Shown: positions 9,863 to 23,317, counted from the first letter of the stretch. The stretch is 64,000 bases of DNA from Avena insularis (GCA_023614405.1 CM042687.1:239160292-239224291); one strand, 5' to 3'. Notes: generated by a model not told the origin, from the sequence alone. Translations and numbers: made by a program.

Positions 9863-12800
9863 ATGGATGGTTTCTTTGAAACTAGTTCTTATTGGCAAGG
9901 TGGGTTCATAGAAGAACAAAAGTATTATTATAAGGAACACCGTTTGTCACAAAAAGTAAACACTTATGGGAACAAATTGATAAGTTGAATACTACTGCTA
10001 GAGACGTGTTCTCTACTTATAATGTTACTTATTGCTTTGATAAATCTTGTTGCTGTAGGAGGTATAAACACCTTCCTTTTCAATGTGAGTATAATGATAA
10101 TGTTATCATATCTTCTTATGTTAAGGGAAATTATGACTTTTATGATGTGGACCAAATTGAAGAATTTATTGCTTTCAAGGGTGCATTTGAACTTGCTAGT
10201 TTGCTTGAAAATACCGATGATGCACCTTATGAATATGATGTTTATGAGATACTTAAATTTTTCTTTGATAATTACAAGGAATAAAATGGCTATATTCTTG
10301 AATATTTTAATAGATGCTTTCCATACACGGAAGAAACTAATGCTTTGCAGGAGCCTATGAAAGAAGAAATTGCTGAAACTGGAAGCTCATTAGATGAAAA
10401 AGAGGACGAGAGTGATGAACAAAAGGAGGAAGAATGGATTATCTACCCATGCCTACCTTCTAATGAGAGTAACTCTTTATCCCTTACATTATTTGATTGT
10501 CCCCCATGCTTACCAAAGGAGGATGAATGTTATGTTCATGTGGATCCTTTTGAAATATCTACTTTGGGTAAAACCTGTGAAGGTTTTAATCCCACTGTTT
10601 TTGAGCTTGATAAAAATTATGTGTTTGTAGATCATGAAAATCATGCTTTATGTGATAGTTATATTGTTGAGTTTATTCATGATGCTACTGAAAATTATTA
10701 TGAGAGAGGAAAATATGGTTGTAAAAGTTTTCATGGTACCAAAACACCTCTCTATGTGCTAAAGGTTTTGAAGTTGCTTGTAAGATCCCTCCCTTATAAA
10801 GGTAAGGATCCATGTGATTGCAATGCTAGTCCCTAGATCAATTGCTAGCATCCACAGTTTAAGATGAAGTACACATAAACAAAGGTCATTATTACAACGT
10901 CATTCCAGAGATAACATAGTCTTTTACAACTCCATAGCCATAGGCTAGTACAAGAGTTTAACTTAACAAAATAAAATAGAAGTCTTCATCTTCATTTGCC
11001 ACAGGCAAGCATGTTAAGTGTAGACTCATAACCCCTAATCATCATCAGAGTAACCTGCAACATCACAAGTTACAGCCACAGTGGGTCAATACATTGGAAT
11101 AGTATTGGCAAGTGATACCTTAGTAGAATATTAACATCTAGTTACTACATGAATTTTTCTAAGTGTATCTTAGGCTTGCTTTGCTCAAAATAGGTTTTAC
11201 CTATTAGTTGGAAACACTAAGTTTTTCTTTGACAAAACTTTCCCAAGGAACCACCAATAGAAATTGGTGAACCTTCACCCTTGTTCAACCACAAGTTTTA
11301 ACTTAGAAAATTGGGATGAGGAGATTCTTGATAGCTTCCATGTCTTGATGCTCAATTGTCTAATACCAGGGACATGGCTAAGTACTTAGATTCTTCCATC
11401 TGCAGAGGTTGTGCACTTTCCCCCACAAGACTTGATTTTCACCAAGACAGGACCTTTCAGAAGCCTTCCCTTAGACCAAATGGACGCGTTCCAACCTATC
11501 ATCCCACTACCACCAACTGTCCAAATGGCTAAGTTATTGCAACCTATATGATCCAGGCAGAGCCCATAATGCCATGTGGCTGCACTAGAAGCTTCTTAAC
11601 ATTTGGCATCTCAAATCCCTTTGTTCCTGGGTGGCTTTCCACAAGTGAGATACACAAGGTAAACCATAGAAATGGGCCTTGTGTAACCACTCAACACAAA
11701 CCATTCTTTCCATTCCACCCAGGTGTTTCATTCACTTAGTTGTTTTATTAAGCAAAACATAAGTCAAAGACTTAGAAATATTTCTCATAGCATGAATATA
11801 TATTCCACCCTTGGTTGCTACTAGCTAGGATAAGCATGGCAATAGCAAGTATCTTAACTTAGAGGAAATTCTAACATTACTACAACTACTAGGATTTCCC
11901 AAGCATAGCATATAGATACTTAGCAAAATAATCATGCAAGTCCTATACAAAATATTTCTAATGCATAGGTAAAAATACTGGGATAAAAACATGAAGCACC
12001 ACTTGCCTTGGTATTTTGGGGAGTAGCAACAATCTTCACAACCACAATCACTATTAGCACCAAAATCTACACATGAAATATTGGCACCAAAATCACATAT
12101 CAAAATATACAAGCAAAAATATATGAATGCATGCAAATGCTATGTGATGATTTTTCTAAATCAAACAATACAAGTGAAACAGTACTGAATCATAAACAAG
12201 ACAAATACACACTAAACAAACTTTATTTATTCTCCAAATCATTTTTCAAATAATTTCTATACTCAAAATAGGCTTATAAATGTCTCTGCAAAAATAATCA
12301 ATTTTACAGAAGAAAAACATTAAACACATTTCATAAATGGATAGAATTATTTCTCCTGATTCCAATGATATAAAATTTGCAAAATTTGAACGTGTGGATC
12401 AAAAGTTATGAATTTTGCAAGTTTGAAAATCTAATAGATCTAAATCAGATTTTTAAAACAAATAACAGGCCACGCGGCAGCGTCTGATTGGACGATACCG
12501 GTTCGTGCTGGATCACACTCGTGGCCGTTGGATCTAACTAACTGCGCACGGCCAAGATTAAATCATACCGCTTCGCTACAGATCTAATCGTGGCCTTAGG
12601 ATTTAGATCCAATGGATCAGATCCATCTGACCACGAACTGGCGGCGCAAATGGTCGCTGGCGGCGGCGCTACTGGCGGCGATGGTCCGGCAAATACAGGA
12701 GGGGCTGGGGGTGTGGTGTGGCTTACCAGACTCGCAAGATCACGAGGAAGCTTGAGATGGTACTGGCGTGGATAGGGGCGAGTTGATGTGGCCGTAGGAT

Positions 12801-14150
12801 CTCGTCGAAGTTGAGCGCAGCGTCGGGTGTATGGTGAGGAAGACGTTGGCGACGCTCTGGATCACCCTAGCATGAACCAGTTGTATCAGGGGGTGCGCAA
12901 GGCCATGGCGAACACGATAGCATCAAAGGGAAGGCAAGGGGCGGTCGGGTTTTACCTCAATTGCATGTCAGAGTCGAGCGATGGTTCTGTCGCTTGCGGA
13001 CGTGAACGGGGACGGCGACCTGGGTCACGAGAAAGCAAATGAAAGGCATCAGGGGATGCGCCAGAACATGCTGGTCACGCTCGTTTGAAGCAGAGGCAAA
13101 GGGGTGGCCGAGGCTCACCAGAATCAGTCGTCGGAGGTCGTCGGTACAACGACGGTTTGAGCTCGAATGCACGCAGCCTGGTGGCGGAATGAGCGAGGAG
13201 ACTGGGGGAAATGACCGCGGTGGCGAGGTGATTAAGTAGCCAGGAGTGGGGCGAGAATTACACACGCAATCAACGACAATCAATCGATTTTAAACGCGGC
13301 AGTGAAGGAGGAGGAGGAAACAGCGAGGCCAGGTCGTGGGCGGGGTTTGGGGACGACGCTGACGGGGCAAGGTGGGTCCAAGGTATCAGCGGGTGGGTGT
13401 GCGCTGCCGCGGTGAGAAACAGAGGGGAAAGGAAAACCCCGGGTGGGTTGTTTTGGCTACTGTGCCGAAAGGGTGGCGCCGGCCCATTTCTTATTCTTTA
13501 ACCTTTTTCTATTTCTAATTCGATTTTCAGGAAACATTTTCAAATGAGTTTCAAATAGGTTTGAATTTAAACCACTTCTATATTTTTATAAAGTGAAATT
13601 TGTATACATTTGGTTGCAGAACAATGTTGTACACTTTAAAACAATTTGGCACTTTGGAATTTTAAAATAAACAATGTCTTTACCCATTGCTTAATAAAGA
13701 CATAGAAATGGTTTAAATTTGTTTCTTTGTTTTGAAATCTTTGTCCAAGCTTTGGAAATTATCAAACAAACCCATGATCAAACATCTTTGGTTTAACAAA
13801 TAATCTCTTACTAGAGAGTAGCATTGGATCAATGCCTTGCTTACATAAAATAATAGGCATTCAAATGCTCCTGTTTTTTTAATGACTTTGCAAATGATCC
13901 TAAAATGATTATGAATGCATGAATGATATGCAAGCTTTGAAAACATGATTTTAGGGATGTTACATTGCTTCTATTTTATCTACCCATTCTTGTTACTATG
14001 TTCTTCTTTGATTTATTTTATTACAAGATTCCTCTGCATAACAAGTGGGTTAGACTTAAAGGTGTTTTGAATTTGCTTCTTGATGCTCTCTTTTACTTCA
14101 ATTCATATTTCTTATGTGAGCATCTTCTCAAAATATCAAGCCTAACTTAA
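9863..14150 (+). pseudogene. Uncharacterised ORF of element A, split by solo LTR F
   Basis: This is the counterpart of B's 244-aa ORF, originally about 365 codons: 9863-10778 plus 13970-14150, with 10779-13969 inserted later. The likely start is ATG 9863 (MDGFFETSSYW). The frame is lost by one base near 9983 and there is an in-frame TAA at 10282-10284. The block LCDSYIVEFIHDATENYYE is shared with B. After F the frame resumes in a hydrophobic, membrane-like stretch (LPILVTMFFFDLFYY) and a basic tail (HNKWVRLK). No gag or enzyme motif is seen. The function is unknown, and three separate lesions make this copy dead. Confidence 0.6.
10779..13964 (-). mobile_element. Element F: long solo LTR (3186 bp) inserted in element A
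   Basis: It is flanked by perfect 5-bp duplications TTGCT (10774-10778 and 13965-13969), and removing it restores element A's ORF. On the minus strand it starts TGTAACATCCC and ends GGGATCTTACA. It contains no PBS/internal/PPT structure. Its left part (10779-12470) matches the left part of E and, reversed, the right part of G, so it belongs to the same family. It is shorter than its relatives. The centre (about 12470-13480) is GC-rich. Small ORFs there are not shared with E or G as proteins. Confidence 0.88.
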
Positions 14151-15952
14151 GGGCGTTAATGAAAAGTACTTGTTGGGAGATAACCCAAGAGTTTCCTTGA
14201 GTCTTGGAAGTTATTACTTCAGTAGTGACCTCTCCTTATCCTTTTTGTTTGCTTTTTGTACCAAGAATGACCTCTAATGAGAGAGAAGTAAGATTTGGGA
14301 AGTTGCTGTCCCAAAACATATTTCTGTTCTCCACCATAAAAATTCGTGAGGAGTCTCTGTAAGTAGGATTGAGCTAAACATTTACGATTAAATCCCCCAG
14401 TATGTTATCTAACTTTCATTAGTTCAACACTTTTTGATTTGAGCAACAGAAGATTTTCGAAAAAATCGGTTTCTACCTGCTGGTCTGTTTTGGCAGATTT
14501 CTGCCATTATTTGCTTTTGCTTCTTATTGATTCAATTTTGAGTTCTCTTTTGGGGAATTGAGCTTTTTGAAGGAGTTTCTACAGTAGCTTGGGTTTTTAG
14601 TGAAAAATTTTGCTGTTCCAAAGCTAAACCCCAAAGGTATATTATCTTTTGAGTACACTAATGTTGCTAATGAAGATTGTGTGAAGTTTTTGTATGAAGG
14701 AAAAATTTCAGGTGTAGAGAAAGAATGATGTAATGAGATGAAGAATGGACAAAATCTCAAGCTTGGGGATTCCACCCCGGTGTCACCCCAAGAAATATCC
14801 AAGAGTTACAAGCGTCAAAGCTTGGGGATGCCCAAGGCATCCCCTTCTTCATTAATAAAAAGCTCAGGTCTTTCTAGACACTTCGTTTTTATTGTTTTAT
14901 GCACTGTTGTGTTGTTCTTGGAGCGTCTTAGTTTTCGTTTGGTTTCCTTAGTTGTTGAGTTTGCTTGAATAAAGTAGTTTGGACCCCTGTTCTCGCTGTG
15001 TTGTTTCAAATAAGTTGATTGGTGTTGGAAAGGAGTAGGAAGTTCCTGCTTGAAAGTGCAAGAGGAGCTTGCATTGACTGTGATTTAGACTTCAGCATGA
15101 CATGCTAGGTGTTGTTTTGACCTTATGCTTAGTGAGTATTGTTGTAGCATGTCTTGTTCCAAACAATTGGGATTGCATAGTGTGCCTTGAAAAAATCATG
15201 CGTTGTTTTAGCATACAAAAGCATATTATTGTGGTATTCTCCTTTGATGTTTTGTTTGGGTTGACTTGGCACATGCTCACACCATGTTATGACTATGAAC
15301 AAGTCACCATAGCCTCTATGATCATTTAGTACTTGACTTGTAGTACCACCCTATGCTTTGATTAGTAATGTTTTGTCGCTCTGCATGATTATGGCCATTA
15401 TTGCTCTCTTAGTTTGTTGCTCCTAGTATTTTGGTAGCCTCCACTTGTATGAGTAAGCTATACTCATGCTTCCAACTCCCAACAAACCAAGTTATTCCCA
15501 AGTGTCCACTATAAATTCCTATGCATGGTGTGTTACACCATTCCAAGTATATTCTTGTTTTCAGCTATCTTCTAAATAAAAGGTATTTTGTTATGTGAAA
15601 ACTTAGTGATTAAAGCCCTCACAAACTTGATGGCACACTTTATATTCTTTGACCCTAATAAACTTGAACCATTGTGTCATCTAAGTTGTATATGCTTGCA
15701 CTTATACGTTAGAATTAGCAGAACCGTGTTGTCATGGGGAACGTTTTCAACATTGCACTTGTACTTTATACACAGTTGATATCATGCTCTTTTATCTATG
15801 GATGTCACCAGTGTGAAATAAAGAGGGAGGTTGTAAGTCTATGGAGTTATGCATTTTGTGTTAGAGAAATGTCTGGGCCGCTAGCCTAAGCCATGCCTAA
15901 TCATGGTGAAAACTTGCAGCATCACCATAATGAGCATAGTAAAGCTATGCAC
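13970..15952 (+). other. Element A internal region between F and G
   Basis: Apart from the end of the split ORF (to 14150) it is non-coding and aligns with element B 4010-6200. It keeps AAGCTTGGGGATTCC (14759-14773), AAGCTTGGGGATGCC (14818-14832) and the 9-bp hairpin at 14824-14844. Confidence 0.75.
14824..14844 (+). repeat. Conserved hairpin in element A
   Basis: GGGGATGCC-CAA-GGCATCCCC, identical to 4889-4909 in element B although the surroundings have diverged. Confidence 0.75.
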
Positions 15953-18900
15953 TGTCACATCCCAAGATTTTCCAAATCTTGTAATGTGAAAATAAATGAA
16001 TAAAATAAAACTTTGTTTGATTTTTAGGGCCAGAAGAAACTTTTTGAATCCAATTGGGAATCTTCAAACCTATTTTGAACAATTAAATCCTAAAGGGATT
16101 TATAAAGATAAACATTTAATAAAGGCAAATAAAATGTTTTGGAATTACTATTTTGTATCTTTAAAATAAAAAGATTTGGTTTTCAAAAACAAAGTAGTAT
16201 TTATAAATAAAGATTATTTTATAAAGCCAAATTAAACCTTGGCCAAGACTTTGAAACAAAAGGTTTTGCTTTGATTAAATTAGTAGAGGTTTATTTAAAA
16301 TAAAATAAAAAGGATTTAAATATCCAAGTTTTATTAATAAAGGTTTTACTATTTTCAAAACATCAAACTTATTTAAATAAGTTTTCCAAATATTTTATTT
16401 TCTCAAATAAAACTTACTGAAGTATTTTGGTTTTATTTTTGAGTTCAAAATAAATATTTTATTAAAACAAATCCTATTTGATTTAATAACTAAGGTCCAT
16501 TCTATTTAATTATTAATGGAACCTAAAATAAAAGGTTATTTTGTTTTAAACAAGTTTTCCAAGTATTCTTTATTTTCAAATAAAACCTACTGATTTGGTT
16601 TTGAAAATATTTGGATTTCAAATGGAAATTTTATTAAATAAATCAAACCCTATTTTGATTAAATAACTAAAGGGCTATTTTATTTAATTATTAAATAGAT
16701 CCTAAAAATGAATAAAATTATTATTTTATTTTTGAATTTGGTTTATGTTGATAAACAGAACCAAGTTCAAAGTTGTGAAGTTTGGTGATTGTTTGATTGG
16801 ATTTGAATTTTGTTTGATTGTTTGAATTTCAAAACAGAAAAATAGAAATAGAAAAGGAAAAAGAATTCAGATAGAAAAAAAATAGAACAGCCACCCTCTA
16901 GCCCAACTAGCCCAAACAGGCCCAGAAACAGCCCAACTCCTCACCCCGAAAGAAAACGTTTCACACTAGTATTCTGACCCACACAGAGTATGACCGGTGG
17001 ACCTCCCTCTCGTTTCTTTTCCCACTGACCGGTGGACCCCACCTCTACTGCTCATCGTCCACACCCGCGCAACCCCTTCTTCCTCCTTCGACGCCGTTAC
17101 CTGCCTTTGAATGCCGCGATCAATTCGCATTGATGCCGCGCGTTAATCTCGCCGTGACAGCACGCTTTAAAATGCCAATGACTCCTCTTCACTTCCCCTC
17201 TGTCTCCTCCCCCAAGCACGCCCCCAGGCTGCCGTATTTCGCCAGACACTCCCTCTGTCTCCGACGACCCTTCTCGCCGTTTCCGGCCAGCACACGCCCC
17301 CTCCTGCCTCCACGAGCACGCAGCTGTGCTCAGCATTTCCCAGTGAACCTTTCTGCAACCGCAGCTCGCTTCGCTGGCGTCCTCGAAGGCAACGTCTTTC
17401 CGAGCCAGCGCCATTGCTCGCTCCAACTGCGGCGACGTTCCCCGGTAAACCTGACCTCCCCTCCTTTCCTCGTGGACACGATAGTGACTGCCATGATCTG
17501 ACGAACCTAATGGTGCCTTCCGTTTGTCCTAGGGTGCCCCCTATCCTCGCCATCGACAACCACCAGCATTGTTGCCGTCTGGTTCTTCTCCGACGACGTC
17601 CCCAGGTAGTATCCGACCGCCCCTCCTCTTCTCTTTCACGCACGCGTCACCGCACTGACCTTGCGCAGCTAACCCAGTCCTCCGTTTGTCTTCTCATGGA
17701 CCACATCATCGTTTTCGACCACGTACAGAGCCGTCCGACGCCGTTCCCAACTCCGGCGAGCAATCAAGGACAGCCCCGTGCGCCCCTTCACCAACCAGTA
17801 CCACGTTGAGCATCAGCAAGCGTCAACGATTCCGGTGAGCACCTTTTCCTCCTCCCTCGCTTCCTATTTCACCGGCGCCGCCCACGCCGCGGTCGCTCGC
17901 GCCATAGCCATGCCGCTCGTCTATGGTCGAGCACCCCACAGCCGTCCGATCCCGATCTAATGGATGGGATAGAATAACTTAAACGCGAAGGGGTACGTGT
18001 TCTGGGCCATACGATCGGACTTGATCCAACGCGCCAGAATAGCCAATCCAGACGAAACGGTATGGGCGAATGAGATTAAGACGCGTGGCACCAGACGATC
18101 TGAAATAGAATTTGAAATCAGATTTATTTGCAAACTTCAAACCCTTGTAACTTTGGATCCACACGTCCAAAAATTACAAATTTTATATCAATGGATTCAG
18201 GAGAGCAAGACCTAGTCAACCATGCCCTTGGTTTAACAAATAGTATCTGTTAGTTTGCTTGTTTTTGCAAATTCTTTTGTGAGCTTGTTTAGAGTATAAA
18301 AATTGTTTAAAAATGCTTTTAGGGTTAAAACCTTTGCAAAATGGTTTGTTGTGACCTTACTGACCCTAGGAACCAACCCATGGAATTAAAAATGGTTTTA
18401 TGAAAGTTTAGGATGGAAAACTTGATTTAGCCCATTTCTAGCCAAATGGAAATAAAGGTTTTGGTTATGAAAATATTTTTATAAAGAAAACTTTGGGAAA
18501 ATATTTTGGACCAAACCTACTGACCCTAGGAAACACTTTGTTGACTCAAAAATGTATTGGGTGAAATAAAATTATGATTCTTTGATTTAAAACCATTTCT
18601 AGTCAAATAGAAATGTGGTTTATTTATTAAAATTGATTTTGAAGGAAAACCTTTGAGAAATGTTTTGTTTTAAACTCTCTGACCCCAAACACCAAGTTTT
18701 ATAAGTTGAAAATGTATTTGGTGAACCTTAGAGATTAATGCCTTAGCAAAATATTTCTACACCACATAAAATAATACTTTGTTTTGAAAATGGTTTAAGG
18801 ATAAAACCCATTTGCGAATGACTTTGCCATTTTGGTAAATGACCAATTTGGAACTTACAAAGTTTAGAAGCCTAGTGGAGACCATCCTTACAATAGAACC

Positions 18901-20379
18901 AACCTTTGCATGCTTATGCATGACTTAGATCCCATTACTTTGTGTGTGAAAAATTGTTTGTTTGACTTTGGTTTGGAATGTGAATTGAATTTGTGTTTGC
19001 TTGATTGACTTGTAGTGAAGTGTGAGACTAGCAAGATAAAGGAGTGAACCATCATTCCCTACCAAAAAGGCAAGTTACACTATCATCCAAAGTCCTACTA
19101 TTTTCATTATACTTAGTGGATTTTGAAAACATGCATGAAAATAATTTCTATACTTATGCTATGCTAATCCTAATAGGATTCCCTATATATACCTTAGTGA
19201 AAACAATGTAGTTGTTACATGCTTAGCCATGCTATATTTTGAAAAGAGATACATGTTGAGATTTTATGAAGTTGAGAAAAGGACTTGTGATTTTTTTTTA
19301 TAATAAAACAAGGACTCAATGAACCACCTGGGTGGACAAGGACTTTGAGTTTTGGAGAAGGTGGCAACAAAAGGAACCATTCTTATGGCAATCTCTTTGT
19401 GTTGTGATCCAAAAGAAAACCACTCAGGAAACTTAGGGATTGAACATGTTTCTCGTACAGTGGCTTCCGTGTGCAACCACATGCTATTATGGCTCTGGCT
19501 TAGTCAACTACATTGGGAAGACCCATGCATTGTCTTTAGTTTACTGGACATGGGGATCTGGAATGCTTCATGGGTACTGAAGACAAGCTAGAAATGGTGT
19601 ATGGGAGGACCTTTTGGAAAGACTTCGTCACATTCTCGATCTGCCGGTACTCCATTTTGGTGAGTACTTATCCAGCGGCCACTGGTGGCGTCAAGACGAG
19701 ATTGTGTCATGTGGGTAAAGTGTACAACTTCTGCAGAAGATAATAAAATCTAAGTACTTAGCCGTGTCCCCGGTAATGGACAATACTGAGCAACTAAGGC
19801 CTGAAACTATGGAAGATCTCGACACTCTAATTTCTAAAAGAAAACTTTTAAAACTTGATGCACTTGGGGTTACCAAGGTGCTCAAGAGATTTTGACAAGG
19901 ACTTGAACACTTGAGTTTTTACCAAGGAGTTCAAGGGATTTTTGAAAAGGAGATTTGACAAAGGACCAAAACCATTTTGAAAAGATAGGATAAATTTTGC
20001 TTTATGCAAATGAGCCTTAAACTCTACTTAGCCAAATATGCATGTAATGAATAGGATCCACTCATATTATACATAGTAGTGAAACTTGCCAATACAATTC
20101 AAATGTATTGACCCTTGTGGCTGTAACTTATTATGTTGCAGGTTTGATTGATATTAGTGAAGTTGAATGATTAGGATTACAAAGTCTACAACCAACATGT
20201 TTGCCTGTGGCACTTTGAAGATGAAGGACCCCATGACTATAGTTATTCCTGGTTATAAAGTTATATTATGACCTTTGTTTCTTGATATTACATCTAAACT
20301 GTGGATGCTAGCTATCGATCCAGGGACTAGCATTGTAAACACAGGGGGCTCTACCTATTTAAAGGTTGGGAACTCTACA
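15953..20379 (+). mobile_element. Element G: long solo LTR (4427 bp) inserted in element A
   Basis: It is flanked by perfect duplications TGCAC (15948-15952 and 20380-20384). It starts TGTCACATCCC and ends GGGAACTCTACA. It is the reverse complement of element E over most of its length: the start matches E's end near 28807, and the region 20300-20379 matches E's start. It shows AT-rich arms and a GC-rich core at about 16900-17960. It has no PBS, PPT or internal domain, so it is a solo LTR. It is the longest of the three copies. Confidence 0.9.
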
Positions 20380-20384
20380 TGCAC

Positions 20385-21240
20385 ATAGTAAATAAAAAGA
20401 TTGCTGAGATGCTCATTGTCTGCTTGCCTTGTGATTTTGGTTATGGGATAGCTCCTCTACCATGTGCAAGGGGTACCCCATTGGTGGTTCTCTATGATAC
20501 ACATGTACTTACTATGACAAGAACTTACAGGTGACTGAAGTTGAGTAGCATGAGGTATGGCCCTCTTATTCAAGGGACATGAGATTGCCAACTTATACTT
20601 TGTCAAGCATATACTCCATAGTTCGTTCACTTTAACCTTAATCACTTCAAGATGCTTATGATAGGGGCAATGAGGGCTGAAATCTAACAAGTACCATAAT
20701 TTTTGGAAGCTCTTTTTGAAACTTGAAATCCCTGCTTCCCTTTATGAAGGGCCTTTCTTCCACTATTATATTGAGTCTCCACCTTCTACCTTTAGGAACC
20801 ATTAAGAGAGCATAGTTTCCATTCTATGTGCAGTGTCCCAAAACTTATTGATTGATGCATATTGTGATATTGCTTGTTCTTGTGCTATTTGTATCTAGTC
20901 CCTCTTATGAACTTTGAAGGTGTCCTATGCATCTATTTGCTACTCTATGAGGGACAAGCTGAATGCCACTATGCCATGTTTTCTATATGTGAAATAAACA
21001 AACGTTTTCCAATGCATGTTATTCATGATCTTTGTTTGTAGACTTTCATGTTGCATGCATAGTTACTTTGTCTTACTGTTAGAACTCCATCTTTCATGCA
21101 CATGTTTAGAGTTCTTTGATCCCAGCTTTCAATGCTTGCAAATGGTTTTATCTTGGTTTTGATGGTACATGTCACCTCAAAAATTATTCTTTTATCACTT
21201 ACCTACTCGAGGACGAGCAGGAGTTAAGCTTGGGGATGCT
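20385..21240 (+). other. Element A internal region, 3' end
   Basis: It aligns with element B 6270-7127 and is non-coding. It ends with CTCGAGGACGAGCAGGAG and AAGCTTGGGGATGC (21226-21239), the polypurine-tract region next to the 3' LTR. Confidence 0.75.
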
Positions 21241-22807
21241 TGATACGTCAGAAACGTATCTATAATTTTTGATGCTCCATGCTTGTTTAGTATCTACTTT
21301 GCTTTGGTTTGTCCACACTTTGAGGTGTTTTTATATGCTTTCTGGTACAAAACTATTAACAAGTTGCCACAGTGCCAGTTGCCTGTTTTCTTCTGTTTTT
21401 GGTTCCAGAAAGGAAGAAAATCAATATTCTCGGAATTGGATACGACAAAATCCAAAGTCAATATTTTACCGTGGGCAACATGAAGCCAGAAGACGAGATG
21501 GAGGGGCGCCACAGGGTGGCCACACCCCCCAGGCACGACCTAAGTGGGCTCGCGCCTGGGCAGGGTGTGGGCCCCCTGGCAGCCCCCTGCCTCGCCTCTT
21601 CGCCTATAAGAATCCCCTGATGCAAAAACCCTAGGCACCCGATCAAAACTCCACGAAACCGTCTGTAGCCTCTGCCACCATCGTCCCTAGATCGGGGCAT
21701 CTGAAGCTCTTCCCGACACCCTACAGGAGGGGAGATCATCCCGGAGGCCTTCTTCTTCATCATGCCAGCCTTCGGTATGAAGCGTGGGTAGCTCCACCTT
21801 GGACTACAGGTCCATGTAGTAGCTAGATGGTTGTATCTCCTCCTTGTGCTTTCATGTATAGATCTTGTGAGCTCCGTCCATGATCAAGATCTAATCTATT
21901 TGTATCATGCATGTTGTGTTTGCGGGGATCCGATGGATATTGAGATTACTATTTCAGAATGATTAATGGTTTTGTCTTATTGATTCTATCATGTATGTGT
22001 TGTTTGTGATCTTGCATGTTCTCCGTTGTTAGTAGCTATCTTGGACAAGTAGTTGCTAGTGACTCCAAGAGGAGGTATTTATGATCGATAGTGGGTTCAT
22101 GCCTCCAGTTTCCAAGGAAAGTGACAGAAATCTCTTCGGTTGTAGATGTGTTGTTGCCACTAGGGAGAAAACAACAATCTTTTGTTCATGGAACAATTGT
22201 ATTATTTAATTTACACACATTGCTTAATGTAGTTATATGTTGCTTGCAACTTAATACTGGAGGGGGTTCGGATGATAACCTAAAGGTAGATTACTAGTCA
22301 TAGATCCAGTTGGATGGCGGTCTATATATATTGTTGTATTGCCCAATCGAATCTCATAGGATCTTTTTGTCTAGTATTGCATTGTTATGCCTTGCTCAGT
22401 ACCTGCCAACTGTCCTGCTGTAATTTGTTTGCCCTTCATGCCATGTTGTTTATCTAAGGAGAGCACCTCTAGTGAACTATGGACCCCGGTCCAATCTTTA
22501 GCATTGATACATCTTCCACTATTACTTGTTTACTTGCTGCAAACCGTCATCACCTTCCACACCATACAGTTAATCCTTTGTTACAGCAAATCGTTGAGCT
22601 TGACAACCTCATTGTTCATTGGGTCAAAGTCTTGAGTTTGTGTTGTGCAGGTTTCCATGTTGCTTGCAACACCTTTGAGACGTTTCCTTCCTCCTACTAG
22701 TTTGATAACCTCGGTTTCTTACTGAGGGAAAACTTGCTATTGTGCTCTTCACACCTTGATCTTGGGGTTTCCAACGAAGCGTCCCACGATAACACCGGGC
22801 GCCATCA
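21241..22807 (+). repeat. 3' LTR of element A (1567 bp)
   Basis: Starts TGATACGTCAG and ends GCGCCATCA. It is complete, and it shows the uninterrupted sequence around B's insertion point (CTGCCACCATCG near 21672-21684). Confidence 0.87.
21604..21610 (+). promoter_or_regulatory. TATA-like box in LTR of element A
   Basis: CTATAAG, in the same context as 7493-7500 of element B. Confidence 0.5.
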
Positions 22808-23317
22808 CTTGTCTCATGGCAAGGAGCTCCAAGGACGTATCCAACATGGAGTGTGAAGATGAGGACAAGACGACGGGTGTGACCGTCTTGGCTTATGCTA
22901 ACCCTGGGTCACTTCTCACCTACGACTATGACAAGGACTACACCGAGAGTTCTCCTACTCCCAAGATCACCGTCTCTTGCCTTATGGAGAGGAGCTCCAA
23001 GGTAATCTATTCCCCTCCATCTCTATCTAGTGTCTTGGATGATCATGGAAGTAACAATGATAGTGATAATACTGAATTTGGTGAACAATATATACAAGAA
23101 ATGTGTGCTATCATGAAGTCTCTTCCTAGTATTGCTCGTGCTAGAGTCAAGCAATTAATGGAACTTTTCAATGCATGTGACGAGACCATTGATAGTTTGG
23201 AATCTCATGTTGATGATGAGAAACAAAGATTCAATCTTCTTGAGCAAGAGTTATGCAAGGAAAAGAACACCACTTTCACTTCTTAAACAACAAATTGAGA
23301 CCTTTTAACTTGATAAG
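22808..23317 (+). pseudogene. Fragment of a retrotransposon gag/polyprotein-like coding region
   Basis: It is the oldest sequence in the window: A abuts it on the left and D on the right. It is open from 22808 to 23286 and repeats a short Cys-Leu-Met-x-R-S-S-K motif twice (about 22812 and 22978). It ends in a Glu/Lys-rich coiled-coil-like segment with LFNACDETIDSLESHV. A TAA at 23284 appears to follow a small frameshift, because LKQQIE continues in another frame. This style resembles linker regions of grass retrotransposon polyproteins, perhaps Copia-type, but no catalytic motif is present and the superfamily is uncertain. Confidence 0.45.

Larger units (their letters stand above)
8480..22807 (+). 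mobile_element. Element A: non-autonomous Gypsy element with tRNA-Asp PBS, carrying solo LTRs F and G
   Basis: It comprises the 3' part of the 5' LTR (8480-9612; the first part should lie left of the window, beyond B and C), PBS 9623-9640, internal region 9613-21240 interrupted by F and G, and 3' LTR 21241-22807. It has no pol. Net internal length without F and G is about 4.0 kb, close to B's 3.9 kb. The right flank starts CTTGT at 22808 inside an older retrotransposon coding fragment; the left duplication is off the window. It is related to B in LTR start, PBS, ORF and PPT region. Confidence 0.85.

Noticed and set aside
17097..17960. Several overlapping ORFs on both strands in a GC-rich block
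   Set aside because: They lie in the core of solo LTR G. No protein family features, and the matching cores of E and F do not preserve the frames.
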